Source: Clostridia bacterium (GTDB taxonomy: Bacteria; Bacillota; Clostridia; UBA1381; UBA9506). Taken from it: 64,000 bases of DNA. The notes under the pieces were generated by a model. That model made no database searches, had not been told where the DNA came from, and was given only the letters and a program-made list of their open reading frames with translations. Below are positions 37,042 to 46,217 of this stretch, piece after piece (position 1 is the first letter of the stretch; each line of letters starts with the position of its first letter). The stretch is taken from positions 1 through 64,000 of the forward strand of contig JAFQAZ010000021.1 in NCBI GenBank assembly GCA_017416855.1. The letters are read 5' to 3'. A program made the translations under genes and the position numbers.

Positions 37042-39081
37042 ATGACCATTCATCCCTTACAGACACCGATTACCCAGTTACCCGGCATCGGCCCCAAACG
37101 GGCCGATGCTTTTGGTAGGCTGGGTATTTTTACGTTTAAAGACCTGCTTTTTCATTTTCCGCGAGCGCACGAAGACAGAACAGTATTTAAAAAAATCATT
37201 GAGCTTGCCCACGATGAAACCGTTTGCATTAAGGCCACCGTTGTGTCATCAATGCAAACCAATCTGATACGGAAAAATATGCGCATCAGTTCCCTACGGG
37301 TTTCTGATGGCACCGGTTTTTTGGAACTCATCTGGTTCAATAACCGTTTTTTAGATAACCGCTTCAAAAAAGGCGAAACCTATATTTTTTATGGCAAAGT
37401 ACGCTTAACCCCTAAAAAACAAATGGTCACTCCCATCTTTGAAACCCCAGGCAATCAAAAACAAACCGGTCGTATTGTGCCTTTATACCCCTTGACAGAA
37501 GGCCTGACCGAAAACATTGTAAGTGACTGCGTGCAGCAGGCCTTTGCCCGTTCCGGACAACTGAAGGATCCGTTGCCCGGCGCTCTTCGGTCTGCTTACC
37601 AATTATGCGAAATCAATTATGCTTTAACCAACATTCACTTTCCCACCGGACGGAAAGAATATGAAATTGCCCGCCGTCGTTTGGCTTTTGAGGAAATGTT
37701 TACCTTTCAAGTAGCTCTGTGTTCATTAAAAAAACGGCAGGCCAGCCGCCCGGGAGCCAGGCTGACCGTTTCTCCCGAACCCTTCCTTCAGTCTTTGCCC
37801 TTCGCACCTACCGGTGCCCAAAAACGGGTAATCGACGAAATCATTACCGATCTGGCCTCAGGTACCTCCATGAATCGTCTGGTTTGCGGTGATGTAGGGT
37901 CCGGTAAAACCGCCGTAGCAGCCGCCGCTATGTATACAACTGTTGAAAGCGGCTACCAGGCTGCCTTTATGGCACCTACTGAGATCCTTGCCATTCAGCA
38001 TTATGAGGGACTGCAAAAAATGTTCCGCAGCCATAACATAGAAATCGAATTGCTCTCCGGCTCTTTAACGGCTGCTCAGCGTCGAAGGGCGCTGGCTCGC
38101 ATTCAAGCCGGCGAGGTGCAGATTGTTGTAGGCACCCACGCACTACTGAGTGATGATGTGCATTTTAACCGTTTAGGATTAGCCATCACCGATGAACAGC
38201 ACCGCTTTGGTGTTAATCAACGGCGAGCATTATCAGAAAAAGGAGATAACACCCACATTTTAGTTATGAGCGCCACACCGATTCCCCGTACCCTGGCTTT
38301 CATCATTTACGGCGATCTGGATGTTTCCATTATTGACGAACTGCCTCCCGGACGTCAAAAGATTGATACCTTTGCTGTTGGGGAAAACTATCGCAAGCGT
38401 ATTTATGACTTTTTAGCCAAAGAGCTTTTGGCCGGAAGGCAGGCCTATATTGTCTGTCCTCTAGTAGAAGAATCCGACGTGTTAGAGCTGGAATCCGTTA
38501 CCGAATATGCTCAGAAATTGCAAAAATCATTCCCCGATACACCGATTGGTATTTTGCACGGTAAAATGAAACCGGCTGAAAAAGACGCCGTTATGTCTGC
38601 CTTTAAGCAGGGCGACCTTCGCATTTTAGTGGCTACCAGCGTGATTGAAGTGGGTGTAGATGTACCCAATGCCACCTTTATGCTCATTGAAAATGCTGAA
38701 CGGTACGGTCTTTCACAGCTTCATCAGTTGCGTGGCCGTGTGGGCCGTGGTACAGAAAAATCCTATTGTATTTTATTGTCACAAAGCAATCAGGAGACCG
38801 CCGTTAACCGCTTGCAGGTTATGAAAAACCAAAGCAACGGCTTTGCCATCGCTGAAGAAGACTTAAAGCAAAGAGGCCCCGGTGAATTTTTTGGTACCAG
38901 GCAACACGGCTTACCCGCTTTCAAGCTTGCCGGCGTATTTTCCGATATGGAACTGTTATCTAAAACCTCTCAGGCGGCTAAGGATTATGTAACCGGCAAA
39001 ATTCCGCTAACAGAAGAAGAAAAAAGTCTTCTTCAAGAAAAAATTAACGCTTTGTTTAACAATCATGTTACAATTAGTTAA
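37042..39081 (+). CDS. recG: ATP-dependent DNA helicase RecG
   Basis: 679 residues: N-terminal wedge/OB domain (about 1-200), helicase domain 1 with GDVGSGKTAVA (Walker A, about 285) and DEQHRFG (about 390), and domain 2 with ATSVIEVGVDVPNA and QLRGRVGRG. It remodels stalled replication forks and Holliday junctions. ATG 37042 follows AAAGGGG. It lies 24 bases after yloV, the usual order in Firmicutes. Confidence 0.97.
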   Translation: MTIHPLQTPITQLPGIGPKRADAFGRLGIFTFKDLLFHFPRAHEDRTVFKKIIELAHDETVCIKATVVSSMQTNLIRKNMRISSLRVSDGTGFLELIWFNNRFLDNRFKKGETYIFYGKVRLTPKKQMVTPIFETPGNQKQTGRIVPLYPLTEGLTENIVSDCVQQAFARSGQLKDPLPGALRSAYQLCEINYALTNIHFPTGRKEYEIARRRLAFEEMFTFQVALCSLKKRQASRPGARLTVSPEPFLQSLPFAPTGAQKRVIDEIITDLASGTSMNRLVCGDVGSGKTAVAAAAMYTTVESGYQAAFMAPTEILAIQHYEGLQKMFRSHNIEIELLSGSLTAAQRRRALARIQAGEVQIVVGTHALLSDDVHFNRLGLAITDEQHRFGVNQRRALSEKGDNTHILVMSATPIPRTLAFIIYGDLDVSIIDELPPGRQKIDTFAVGENYRKRIYDFLAKELLAGRQAYIVCPLVEESDVLELESVTEYAQKLQKSFPDTPIGILHGKMKPAEKDAVMSAFKQGDLRILVATSVIEVGVDVPNATFMLIENAERYGLSQLHQLRGRVGRGTEKSYCILLSQSNQETAVNRLQVMKNQSNGFAIAEEDLKQRGPGEFFGTRQHGLPAFKLAGVFSDMELLSKTSQAAKDYVTGKIPLTEEEKSLLQEKINALFNNHVTIS

Positions 39082-39098
39082 AAATTATATTAAATATC

Positions 39099-39126
39099 TT
39101 GACATTTATACAAAATAATATAAAAT
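39099..39126 (+). promoter_or_regulatory. SigA promoter of rsmD-coaD
   Basis: -35 TTGACA (39099-39104), 16-base spacer, -10 TAAAAT (39121-39126), 45 bases before the rsmD start. Confidence 0.65.
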
Positions 39127-39171
39127 ATTGTATGGATAATAGTATACTTTATAATTAAGGATGGTTGTCTT

Positions 39172-39717
39172 TTGAGAGTTATATCAGGTTCTGCCCGTGG
39201 AACAAAGTTACTTTGTCCCGAAGGGTTATCTGTCCGTCCAACTCACGACCGTGTAAAAGAATCGTTGTTCAGCATGCTTTCAGTAGCTGTAAGCGGTGCT
39301 TCTGTGTTGGATTTATTTGCCGGTACGGGTGCTTTGGGCATTGAAGCATTGAGTCGGGGTGCCGCCGGTGCTGTGTTTGTTGATGTTTCTCCCCGGTCTT
39401 TAAAAACTGTGGAAGAGAATCTGCAGAAAACACACCTGTCTTCTGCAGCACAGCTGATCAATCGTGATTACCTGTCTTTTTTAAGCTCAACCGATACTGT
39501 TTTTGATTTGATTTTTTTAGACCCGCCGTACAGGGAAGGTTTTCTTTTGCCGGCATTAAAAAAGATTGCCGAAAAAAGATTACTGAGTCCGGAAGGCATC
39601 ATCTACTGCGAAACTGAAGGTGAGCCTCCCGAAGAAATTTCTGATTTGTTTATGGTTTATCGTGATAAAAAATACGGCAGGGCCCGCATTCTGCTTTTGA
39701 AAGAGATGTCACTATGA
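39172..39717 (+). CDS. rsmD: 16S rRNA (guanine(966)-N(2))-methyltransferase
   Basis: 181 residues, Rossmann methyltransferase: RVISGSARGTKL at the N-terminus, PTHDRVKESLFSML, SAM motif LDLFAGTGALGIEALSRGA, and catalytic DPPY in DLIFLDPPY (about residue 120). It methylates G966 of 16S rRNA. TTG start (39172-39174) behind AAGGATGG; it overlaps coaD by four bases. Confidence 0.95.
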   Translation: MRVISGSARGTKLLCPEGLSVRPTHDRVKESLFSMLSVAVSGASVLDLFAGTGALGIEALSRGAAGAVFVDVSPRSLKTVEENLQKTHLSSAAQLINRDYLSFLSSTDTVFDLIFLDPPYREGFLLPALKKIAEKRLLSPEGIIYCETEGEPPEEISDLFMVYRDKKYGRARILLLKEMSL

Positions 39718-40202
39718 GTATTGCAGTTTATCCCGGCAGCTTTGATCCCATCACCTGTGGCCATTTAGATATCATCAAGCGTGGCAGTGCAATGTTCGAT
39801 GAGGTTATTATTGCTGTTTTGAACAATTCATCAAAGAAAACGCTTTTTTCCCCTCAAGAACGGGTGCAGTTAATCGAAAAATGCATCCGGGATTATCCCA
39901 ATTGCCGTGTTCTGTATTTTGACGGTCTGATGGTAGACTTTGTTAAAAAGCACGGTGCCAACGTAGTAATCAAAGGTCTTCGGGCCATTTCGGACTTTGA
40001 ATATGAATTTCAGATGGCGCAATTGAATAAGCAGCTTGATCCTGATATTGAAACCTTATTCATGGTAACCAATGTGAATTATTCATATATAAGTTCAAGT
40101 ATAGTAAAGGAAGTCGCAAATTTGGGCGGCGATTTCTCGAAGTTTTTGCCCAAAGAGATTTACGAGGACGTAAAACAAAAGATTGAAAAGGGGCGATCAT
40201 GA
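39714..40202 (+). CDS. coaD: Phosphopantetheine adenylyltransferase
   Basis: 162 residues. YPGSFDPITCGHLDII carries the nucleotidyltransferase (T/H)xGH motif, and YSYISSSIVKEVA the C-terminal ISSS motif. It makes dephospho-CoA from 4'-phosphopantetheine and ATP. Overlaps rsmD and the next gene by four bases each, so the three are translationally coupled. Confidence 0.97.
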   Translation: MSIAVYPGSFDPITCGHLDIIKRGSAMFDEVIIAVLNNSSKKTLFSPQERVQLIEKCIRDYPNCRVLYFDGLMVDFVKKHGANVVIKGLRAISDFEYEFQMAQLNKQLDPDIETLFMVTNVNYSYISSSIVKEVANLGGDFSKFLPKEIYEDVKQKIEKGRS

Positions 40203-40642
40203 TGGACATTTTAGAGATTATTGAAGCGCTCGAGGAAAAAATCGAGCATAGCTTCACCATTCCCTTCTGGGGACGCGGCATCGTTGATAAAGATGCTTTA
40301 CTGGATCTTCTGCAGGAAGCAAGAATTAAGTATCCTGAAGAAATGAAGCAGGCAAAATGGGTTAAAGACGAGCGTCAGCGTATTATTGCAGATGCACAGA
40401 AAGAAGCGGCTACCATTGTTAAGAACACAGAAGAAAAAGTGGCCGGTATGGTAAACGAACACGAAGTGACCAAGCAGGCATATGAAAATGCCAACCAAAT
40501 CGTTGAGAGTGCACAGGATCACGCTCGCGAAATCAGACTTGGTGCTAACCAGTATGCTGACAATGTGTTACATACCATTGAAGAAAGCTTAATCAACACT
40601 GTGGAAACCATCCGCGAAAACAGAAAAGATTTAAAACGCTAA
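40199..40642 (+). CDS. Coiled-coil protein downstream of coaD (ATP synthase subunit b-like)
   Basis: 147 residues, mostly charged alpha-helix: a short N-terminal part (IIEALEEKIEHSFTIPFWGRGIVDKDALLDLL) and a long coiled coil (about residues 50-147) resembling DivIVA or F0 subunit b stalks. Clostridia commonly carry this protein right after coaD, with no known function. ATG at 40199 (or 40202) overlaps the coaD stop. Last gene of the operon, before a strong terminator. Confidence 0.82.
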   Translation: MMDILEIIEALEEKIEHSFTIPFWGRGIVDKDALLDLLQEARIKYPEEMKQAKWVKDERQRIIADAQKEAATIVKNTEEKVAGMVNEHEVTKQAYENANQIVESAQDHAREIRLGANQYADNVLHTIEESLINTVETIRENRKDLKR

Positions 40643-40648
40643 AAAACA

Positions 40649-40682
40649 AAAATGGCTATCGCATAAGCGATAGCCATTTTTC
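40649..40682 (+). terminator. Terminator after the coaD operon
   Basis: Perfect stem (AAATGGCTATCGC with GCGATAGCCATTT, loop ATAA at 40663-40666) followed by T residues to 40682. It can serve both strands and also separates the minus-strand DUF4173 gene. Confidence 0.92.
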
Positions 40683-40703
40683 TATCCCCTTTTATGGAGA
40701 TGT

Positions 40704-42470
40704 TTATTCTATTTTTTCTAGTATCTCTTTCGCATTTTCAACTGAAAGATTAAATCTTTGCCATCTTTCAGGAATTTCAAATTTTGTTCCTTCTTCAACA
40801 AAATTCTTTACTTTCATCCGCAATGCCTCATCTTGGGTATTTTCAATCAGATACTCCATAGCAGGAGCTGCATCCGCCGACAAGGTGAATATATATTCTA
40901 GTTCTTCCCGCTGCTCTCTTACATATTGGTCAATTTGATTTTTCGCAATGATCCGATCACTCGGCACAACATTCAGTACCGTATAATACGAAAGAGCAAT
41001 CATCATATAAACAAATACTATGTTAAAATTCGGCTTTGCGATGTAAATGAATGTAATAATTAAACCAATGGCTTCAAATCCCAAAAAGCCCATAACAAAG
41101 AATCTTAGTCTTGTCAATCCATCATCATTTGTATAAAGTAACATTCTGTAAAAAGATGATACCAGTAAAACAATTGTTATCGCACAAAGATAGTGGCAAA
41201 GTATTTTTGTACATTGCAGCCACTTGCCGCTATATGCTTTCGTCAGTTTAATCACCGACAGTATGATGACGATATTCACGCCCGTTAATAACAGCAACTC
41301 GAAAAAGCCTTTCCGAGCGTATTCCGTATAGGTAAGACCATCGGGGAGAGTCGAGCCTGCAAACAGATATGTAAACTGTATAATAACAAACAATGTATAA
41401 ACAGCAAGAATGGTGACCAGCAGAATATTAATGATAATGAGATCACCGTTAAAAAACTTCGCTTCACCTGTCTCTTCATCCCCCTCTGTATAAGCGTTAT
41501 ACAATAACCCGAATAAAAACAAGCCAACAAAGATACCGCACATAATTTTAAATAAAGCATTTGGGTTGATAAAATCCGATACATACTCAATAACACTTTC
41601 TGTCTTTAACGAAAAGACCATATCAGCATTAGCCAACACAGTAATCAGAACGATTGCACTGGGAATAGCTATCACGAGCGCTATAGCAATTCGTTTCATA
41701 ACCGGTGCTTTATCGCTATTTAATTCAAACATCCATTTAAACGGAAGAAAAAAATGAGAAAAAGAAGTGATAAGCCTTATTAAGGTATTTGTAATAAAAG
41801 CAAAACTGTCTGTTTTGAAATTAAAATCAATAAACATACCACCATACAGTAAGATGCTTATGATAAAATTTGATACTCTCCAGATAGGATTAGCACTGGT
41901 AAAACAATTCACAGACATAATCAATATAGGAATAAACAGAAATAATCTCCTTTTATTCGGCACAGTAAACCATAAGCACACAAACTGCAGGACAGCAAAT
42001 ATCAACACACCGATTCCCGCATTCGCCGGCAACACAAGATAGGAAAAACCAATTGCAGAAATTAATGCATATAATATAAGTTTAATTTTTAATGTTTTAT
42101 TCATAAAGCCGCCTTCCTTTTTTATATAATCTGATATTTTTATATGTTTAACCGTCATAATGATTGCAATAACTATCGAGAAGCCTGATGCATGCAATCC
42201 AGCTAAATAAAAATCCAAACTACGAAGGGATAAAAATAAACGAGAAAAAATAAATATTTCACTAAAAAACATTGTAAACAGCCCTACAAAACCGCATACA
42301 AACAAATGCGAAATAGTATCTGACACCAAAAACGCTGTAATTACAATACCAAATATCATAGCCGAAAGAATCATCACAGGTGTATCGCAATGATAAAATA
42401 TATGATTACAAAATAAGTTTACGGCATTAAGTGAAACGCCTAAGCCAATACCTTTCAGAAAATATTTCAT
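40704..42470 (-). CDS. DUF4173-type integral membrane protein
   Basis: 588 residues with about twelve hydrophobic segments and a soluble C-terminal tail (about 510-588). The pattern GLTYTEYARKGFFELLLLTGVN near residue 380 is typical of DUF4173 (DUF4153-related) proteins, of unknown function. An internal ATG at residue 123 (42104) has GGAAGGCGG upstream, so a shorter product could also be made. It lies two bases after the XRE regulator and forms a cassette with the DUF2975 protein. Confidence 0.82.
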   Translation of the reverse strand: MKYFLKGIGLGVSLNAVNLFCNHIFYHCDTPVMILSAMIFGIVITAFLVSDTISHLFVCGFVGLFTMFFSEIFIFSRLFLSLRSLDFYLAGLHASGFSIVIAIIMTVKHIKISDYIKKEGGFMNKTLKIKLILYALISAIGFSYLVLPANAGIGVLIFAVLQFVCLWFTVPNKRRLFLFIPILIMSVNCFTSANPIWRVSNFIISILLYGGMFIDFNFKTDSFAFITNTLIRLITSFSHFFLPFKWMFELNSDKAPVMKRIAIALVIAIPSAIVLITVLANADMVFSLKTESVIEYVSDFINPNALFKIMCGIFVGLFLFGLLYNAYTEGDEETGEAKFFNGDLIIINILLVTILAVYTLFVIIQFTYLFAGSTLPDGLTYTEYARKGFFELLLLTGVNIVIILSVIKLTKAYSGKWLQCTKILCHYLCAITIVLLVSSFYRMLLYTNDDGLTRLRFFVMGFLGFEAIGLIITFIYIAKPNFNIVFVYMMIALSYYTVLNVVPSDRIIAKNQIDQYVREQREELEYIFTLSADAAPAMEYLIENTQDEALRMKVKNFVEEGTKFEIPERWQRFNLSVENAKEILEKIE

Positions 42471-42472
42471 AT

Positions 42473-42682
42473 TCAGTCTTCCTTTTGAAATTCCAAAATA
42501 TCTGCCGGCTGACAGTCCAAAGCCTTACAAATATCCTCAAGGGTTGAAAATCGTATCGCTTTCGCCTTATTGTTCTTCAATATAGAAAGGTTGGCAGGAG
42601 TTATATTAATTTTTTCTGCAAGCTCCATAAGACCGATTTTTCGTTTGGCCATCATAACATCTAAATTAACTATTATTGGCAT
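42473..42682 (-). CDS. XRE-family helix-turn-helix regulator (YozG-like)
   Basis: 69 residues, nearly all helix-turn-helix: LDVMMAKRKIGLMELAEKINITPANLSILKNNKAKAIRFSTLEDICKALDCQPADIL. Such small Cro/CI proteins accompany DUF2975 membrane proteins in many Firmicutes and probably control the cassette. ATG 42682 follows AGGAGGG. Confidence 0.92.
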   Translation of the reverse strand: MPIIVNLDVMMAKRKIGLMELAEKINITPANLSILKNNKAKAIRFSTLEDICKALDCQPADILEFQKED

Positions 42683-42694
42683 CCTGTTTCCCTC

Positions 42695-43150
42695 CTATAT
42701 GGTCAGGTCGTTTTCTGTTTTGTAGTTTATCGTTTGTTTAAACAGATCCTTAAGGGTTAAACAAAATAAACATCCCACAGCAAAAACAATAGCAATCACA
42801 ACAGTTGCATATGTAAACATAAAAAAACACTTAATCACATAAATTACCGCAATCACAATACAGGCAACTGCCATTTTTCGAAAATGACTCACATTTTTGT
42901 CAATAAAGGGGTTTCCTACCAACAAAGATGTATACATCTGTTTTAAATTAAATAAAATGTAACTGCAGCAAGCACCGGAAAGAAACACAATAACGGAAAA
43001 AACAGTAGACGAATTCACCTCAGAATAGCCTATGCAGTTAAACAATTCTTTTGATACAAAGGGTACAGCTACTGTGCAAAGCACACTTAAACAGAACAAA
43101 ATATCAATGATAATTTTCGATAGATAATGAGTCACACTTTTTTTATACAT
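42695..43150 (-). CDS. DUF2975 membrane protein
   Basis: 151 residues, four hydrophobic segments and the DUF2975 motif LLVGNPFIDKNVSHFRKMAVACI (about residues 77-99). Function unknown; the family is consistently paired with a small XRE regulator, as here. First gene of the cassette, behind a near-consensus promoter. Confidence 0.88.
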   Translation of the reverse strand: MYKKSVTHYLSKIIIDILFCLSVLCTVAVPFVSKELFNCIGYSEVNSSTVFSVIVFLSGACCSYILFNLKQMYTSLLVGNPFIDKNVSHFRKMAVACIVIAVIYVIKCFFMFTYATVVIAIVFAVGCLFCLTLKDLFKQTINYKTENDLTI

Positions 43151-43181
43151 AAAATATCCTTCCTCTCTTTAATGTAGTTTC

Positions 43182-43210
43182 AGTATATCACATCATTTTG
43201 TGATTGTCAA
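43182..43210 (-). promoter_or_regulatory. SigA promoter of the DUF2975-XRE-DUF4173 cassette, with spacer inverted repeat
   Basis: Minus strand: -35 TTGACA (43205-43210), 17-base spacer, TG-extended -10 TATACT (43182-43187). The spacer contains an inverted repeat, ATCACA (43187-43192) and TGTGAT (43199-43204), between the two boxes, well placed as an operator for the XRE protein; that is inference. Confidence 0.78.
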
Positions 43211-43252
43211 TATTAATTTATCGAAAAACAATAAAAATATATCGTTGAACAT

Positions 43253-43290
43253 AACAAAAGCGGCTATCAATCTTGATAGCCGCTTTTGTT
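43253..43290. terminator. Terminator of the mgtC operon
   Basis: Perfect 18-bp stem (43253-43270 with 43273-43290) flanked by A- and T-rich ends. It lies directly after the minus-strand mgtC gene and insulates it from the DUF2975 promoter. Confidence 0.92.
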
Positions 43291-43301
43291 TAAGCTTTTG
43301 T

Positions 43302-43973
43302 TTAATAATCCAGAGTCAACGTACAATCCCCTTCGAATTCATTAACAATGGCGGAAACAGGAACATCCTCAGGAATTTCCAGCAGCATACTGAATTCGAT
43401 CAGGTTATTTTTGGCATCTTTTTTCAGGCTGACATCGCTGACGGTGATTCCTTTCGCCTGCAACATCGCCGTGATTTTGGATTGTATACCTACCTCTTCC
43501 GGGCAACTGAAGGTCAGCCGCTTTAATTTGGACGGTTTGAACCAGTTGTTATCAGAATGCAAAACTGTTTGTACCAGCAGAATCAAAAGTGCCATAGCAA
43601 TGCCTACCATATACATGCCGGAGCCAATGGCCATCCCTACGCCGGCAGTTGCCCAAATACCGGCCGCTGTTGTTAAACCGGTGATATTTCTCTTATGTAC
43701 AAAAATCATGCCGGCTCCCAGAAAACCGATACCGCTCACCACGCTGGCCGCCACCTTAGATGGGTCAAGCCGTGAGCTATCGCTCAGCACATCCCCATAG
43801 GCATATTTAGACAGAACCATCATAAGTGCCGCAGCACAGGCCACCAGACAATGGGTTCTCACCCCGGCTTCTTTGGCTCTGTTTTTTCGTTCCATGCCAA
43901 TTAAAATGCCACAAATACTGGCAACCAGCAAACGAACAACCAGATATATATCATAATCATAAAACCAGTTCAT
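43302..43973 (-). CDS. MgtC/SapB-family membrane protein
   Basis: 223 residues: an N-terminal MgtC domain with five hydrophobic segments (RLLVASICGILIGMERK, RTHCLVACAAALMMVLSKYA, GIGFLGAGMIFVHK, GLTTAAGIWATAGVGMAIG) and a C-terminal ACT-like cytosolic domain of about 75 residues. Family members are associated with magnesium limitation and inhibition of the F-ATPase in pathogens; the role in free-living Clostridia is unclear. Terminal gene of a minus-strand run ending at the 43253-43290 terminator. Confidence 0.92.
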   Translation of the reverse strand: MNWFYDYDIYLVVRLLVASICGILIGMERKNRAKEAGVRTHCLVACAAALMMVLSKYAYGDVLSDSSRLDPSKVAASVVSGIGFLGAGMIFVHKRNITGLTTAAGIWATAGVGMAIGSGMYMVGIAMALLILLVQTVLHSDNNWFKPSKLKRLTFSCPEEVGIQSKITAMLQAKGITVSDVSLKKDAKNNLIEFSMLLEIPEDVPVSAIVNEFEGDCTLTLDY

Positions 43974-43982
43974 AAAAACCTC

Positions 43983-44537
43983 CTAGTCTACCAATCGATT
44001 GGATAATTCCCGCAGAGCCTGCAAAAATTCCTGTTCCACATCGCCGGCTTTTCTTTCAGAAAAATCATGACAAGCCTTTTTCTCAGGTAACTCCTTTGCA
44101 AAGCTTCTGACGTGAAGAGTTTCAAATTCATAAAAAAGCAGTATATCATCAATCATGGCTACCACTTTTTCTTCCTCTTCTGAGAGCTTTCCTACACCAT
44201 AGCGCTCATAGATCATCGTCTGAATATTATGTTCATAATCAATATAAGTCGGCAAATACTGTTTAACGGGGCGCGTAATATCCGAAATATATGCCTCGCT
44301 GGCATCGTGAATCAGTACAGCCAGCTGCAGGCGCTCTGTCAAGCCTCTTGCACGGGCTTCTTTCAGACAGTTAAGGCAATGCTGAGCGACAGAATAAAAA
44401 CGTGTGAAATGACCGTTTGCGCGGCACATTAAAGACAAAGCATGGGCTATGTCGGCATCTGCCACGTCCTCAGGTCTCGGATCTAAAATATAAAAGTCAA
44501 TGCCTGTATAGGTGGTAATGGGTTCTCCTTTTCTCAT
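43983..44537 (-). CDS. HD-domain phosphohydrolase (YfbR-like)
   Basis: 184 residues with the HD metal motif: H in YSVAQHCLNC (about residue 52), HD in LAVLIHDASEAYISD (about 77), and a distal Asp in VVAMIDDILL (about 130). Similar proteins are 5'-deoxynucleotidases or general HD hydrolases. Nine bases before mgtC, so probably co-transcribed. Confidence 0.87.
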   Translation of the reverse strand: MRKGEPITTYTGIDFYILDPRPEDVADADIAHALSLMCRANGHFTRFYSVAQHCLNCLKEARARGLTERLQLAVLIHDASEAYISDITRPVKQYLPTYIDYEHNIQTMIYERYGVGKLSEEEEKVVAMIDDILLFYEFETLHVRSFAKELPEKKACHDFSERKAGDVEQEFLQALRELSNRLVD

Positions 44538-44582
44538 ACCATATCCCTCTTCTTACTGAAAGTCTGTTTGCAAAAACTACTG

Positions 44583-45416
44583 TCAGTTCCATTTTCCTAA
44601 TGTTTCCGGTGTTTTGCCTGCAAACAATGCCTTTGCATTATCCACAATATCCTGAAACGTTAAATTCCGTGGGCGACTGATTGAATCCGGTGTTGCAAGC
44701 TCCAGTTCATACATAAATACGCCCTGATAGTTAACCTCTTTAAACGTATTCATCAGCATTGGCCAGTCAATCTCTCCCTCCCCGGGCAACCAATGCTTTT
44801 CATCCACAAAATCATAGTCTGAAATATGTACCGTCAAAAGTCTGTCTTTAACCGCTCGCAAAAAGTCGTTATTATCATCCTGTAGCAGGTGATTTGTATC
44901 AAAACAAACCTTCAGTTTATCATTGATGCTAATGAGCTGAAGCACTTCTTCTGTGGTGTTTCCCAGACAGCTTCGCGGCAGGTCTTCAACGGCAATTGCA
45001 CCACCGAGCTTATGGGCAATTTCTGCCATTTTATCAAAGGTTTCCATGGTGTTTTCCATCAGTTCCTGCCGTTCTTCAGGCAAACTTCCTTCCCCACCGG
45101 AATGCATCACAAATTTATCAATGCCGATATCTGATGCTTTTTTCATCAGTTCTGATAAATAGTCAATGGTTTTTTTACGCACAGAAATATCCCGTGAGCC
45201 GGGAAAAATTTCATGAAAGGGAGCAAAGGGTAAATGATATGACCAAAGCTCAATGTCATATCGCTTGGCCAGCGTGCTCAGATTTTTATAGTCGATGAAC
45301 TGATACTGAGAAGACCACATAGAAATTTCAATGGCTTCAATCTCCGTTTCTGCAAGAGCAGCAAAATATTCTTCTGTTAATGGAAAACCGCAAGTAGAAA
45401 TGCCAATTCTATTCAT
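44583..45416 (-). CDS. Sugar phosphate isomerase/epimerase family protein (TIM barrel)
   Basis: About 277 residues, AP-endonuclease-2/xylose-isomerase-like barrel. Metal ligands are visible: MHSGGE, EDLP (Glu), CFDTNHLLQD (Asp/His), VHISDYDF (His/Asp), and the GEGEIDW loop. Substrate unknown. ATG 45416 behind AGGAGAG is preferred over the extension to 45467, which runs into the ZIP gene. Confidence 0.88.
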   Translation of the reverse strand: MNRIGISTCGFPLTEEYFAALAETEIEAIEISMWSSQYQFIDYKNLSTLAKRYDIELWSYHLPFAPFHEIFPGSRDISVRKKTIDYLSELMKKASDIGIDKFVMHSGGEGSLPEERQELMENTMETFDKMAEIAHKLGGAIAVEDLPRSCLGNTTEEVLQLISINDKLKVCFDTNHLLQDDNNDFLRAVKDRLLTVHISDYDFVDEKHWLPGEGEIDWPMLMNTFKEVNYQGVFMYELELATPDSISRPRNLTFQDIVDNAKALFAGKTPETLGKWN

Positions 45417-45430
45417 ACGCTCTCTCCTGA

Positions 45431-46183
45431 TTATCCTAACAGTACATCGGTGATCAGCATCACGCAAAAGCCTACCAAAAGCGCATAGGTTGCACCGCGT
45501 TCACTACCGTGGGCATGGGTTTCGGGAATCATTTCATCGCTGATGACATAGAGCATAGTGCCACCGGCAAAGGCCAGGGCAAACGGCAGAATGGTAGAAG
45601 ACAGGCTAACCGCAAAGTAACCCAGCAGTGTGCCAATCACTTCCACAACACCCGTCAGCATAGCACAGACGAATGTTTTCTTAGGCGAAACCCCCGTGGA
45701 GAGCATCGGCGCAATAATGACCATCCCCTCCGGGATATTCTGCAGAGCAATACCGCCGGCAATCATCAGAGCCTGAGCATCGTTTCCTGAACCAAAGCCC
45801 ACACCGGCCGCAATACCTTCCGGAAAATTGTGTATGGCAATAGCCAGCACAAACAAAAGCACCTTACTAAGGCCTGCGTTGTCGTGACTCTCTGTATCCG
45901 TTCCCATCAGCTTATGCAAATGAGGTACCAGCTTATCAATAAAATTCAAACAAATCGCACCGACAAAAATACCTGCAATGGTGACAATCAAACCATATTT
46001 TCCGCCATATTCAAGGGAAGGCAGCACCAATCCCAGCACCGCCGCTGCTAACATAACGCCGGCTGCAAAGGAAAGGACAATATCAGAAAAGCGATGGGAC
46101 ATTTTTTTAAAAATAAAACCCACCAGCGAACCGATAATGGTTGCGCCGCCCACACCTAAGGCAGTCAACAATACTAAAGTCAT
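45431..46183 (-). CDS. ZIP-family metal transporter
   Basis: 250 residues, eight hydrophobic segments. The two metal-binding transmembrane motifs are complete: AIAIHNFPEGIAAGVGFG and GGIALQNIPEGMVI (about residues 115-160), plus a His-containing loop. This is the ZupT/GufA branch, importing zinc or other divalent metals. Position directly after the iron-dependent flavodiiron gene may be coincidental. Confidence 0.92.
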   Translation of the reverse strand: MTLVLLTALGVGGATIIGSLVGFIFKKMSHRFSDIVLSFAAGVMLAAAVLGLVLPSLEYGGKYGLIVTIAGIFVGAICLNFIDKLVPHLHKLMGTDTESHDNAGLSKVLLFVLAIAIHNFPEGIAAGVGFGSGNDAQALMIAGGIALQNIPEGMVIIAPMLSTGVSPKKTFVCAMLTGVVEVIGTLLGYFAVSLSSTILPFALAFAGGTMLYVISDEMIPETHAHGSERGATYALLVGFCVMLITDVLLG

Positions 46184-46217
46184 AAGCCATTCACACTTCT
46201 TTCAAACCAATCTACAG

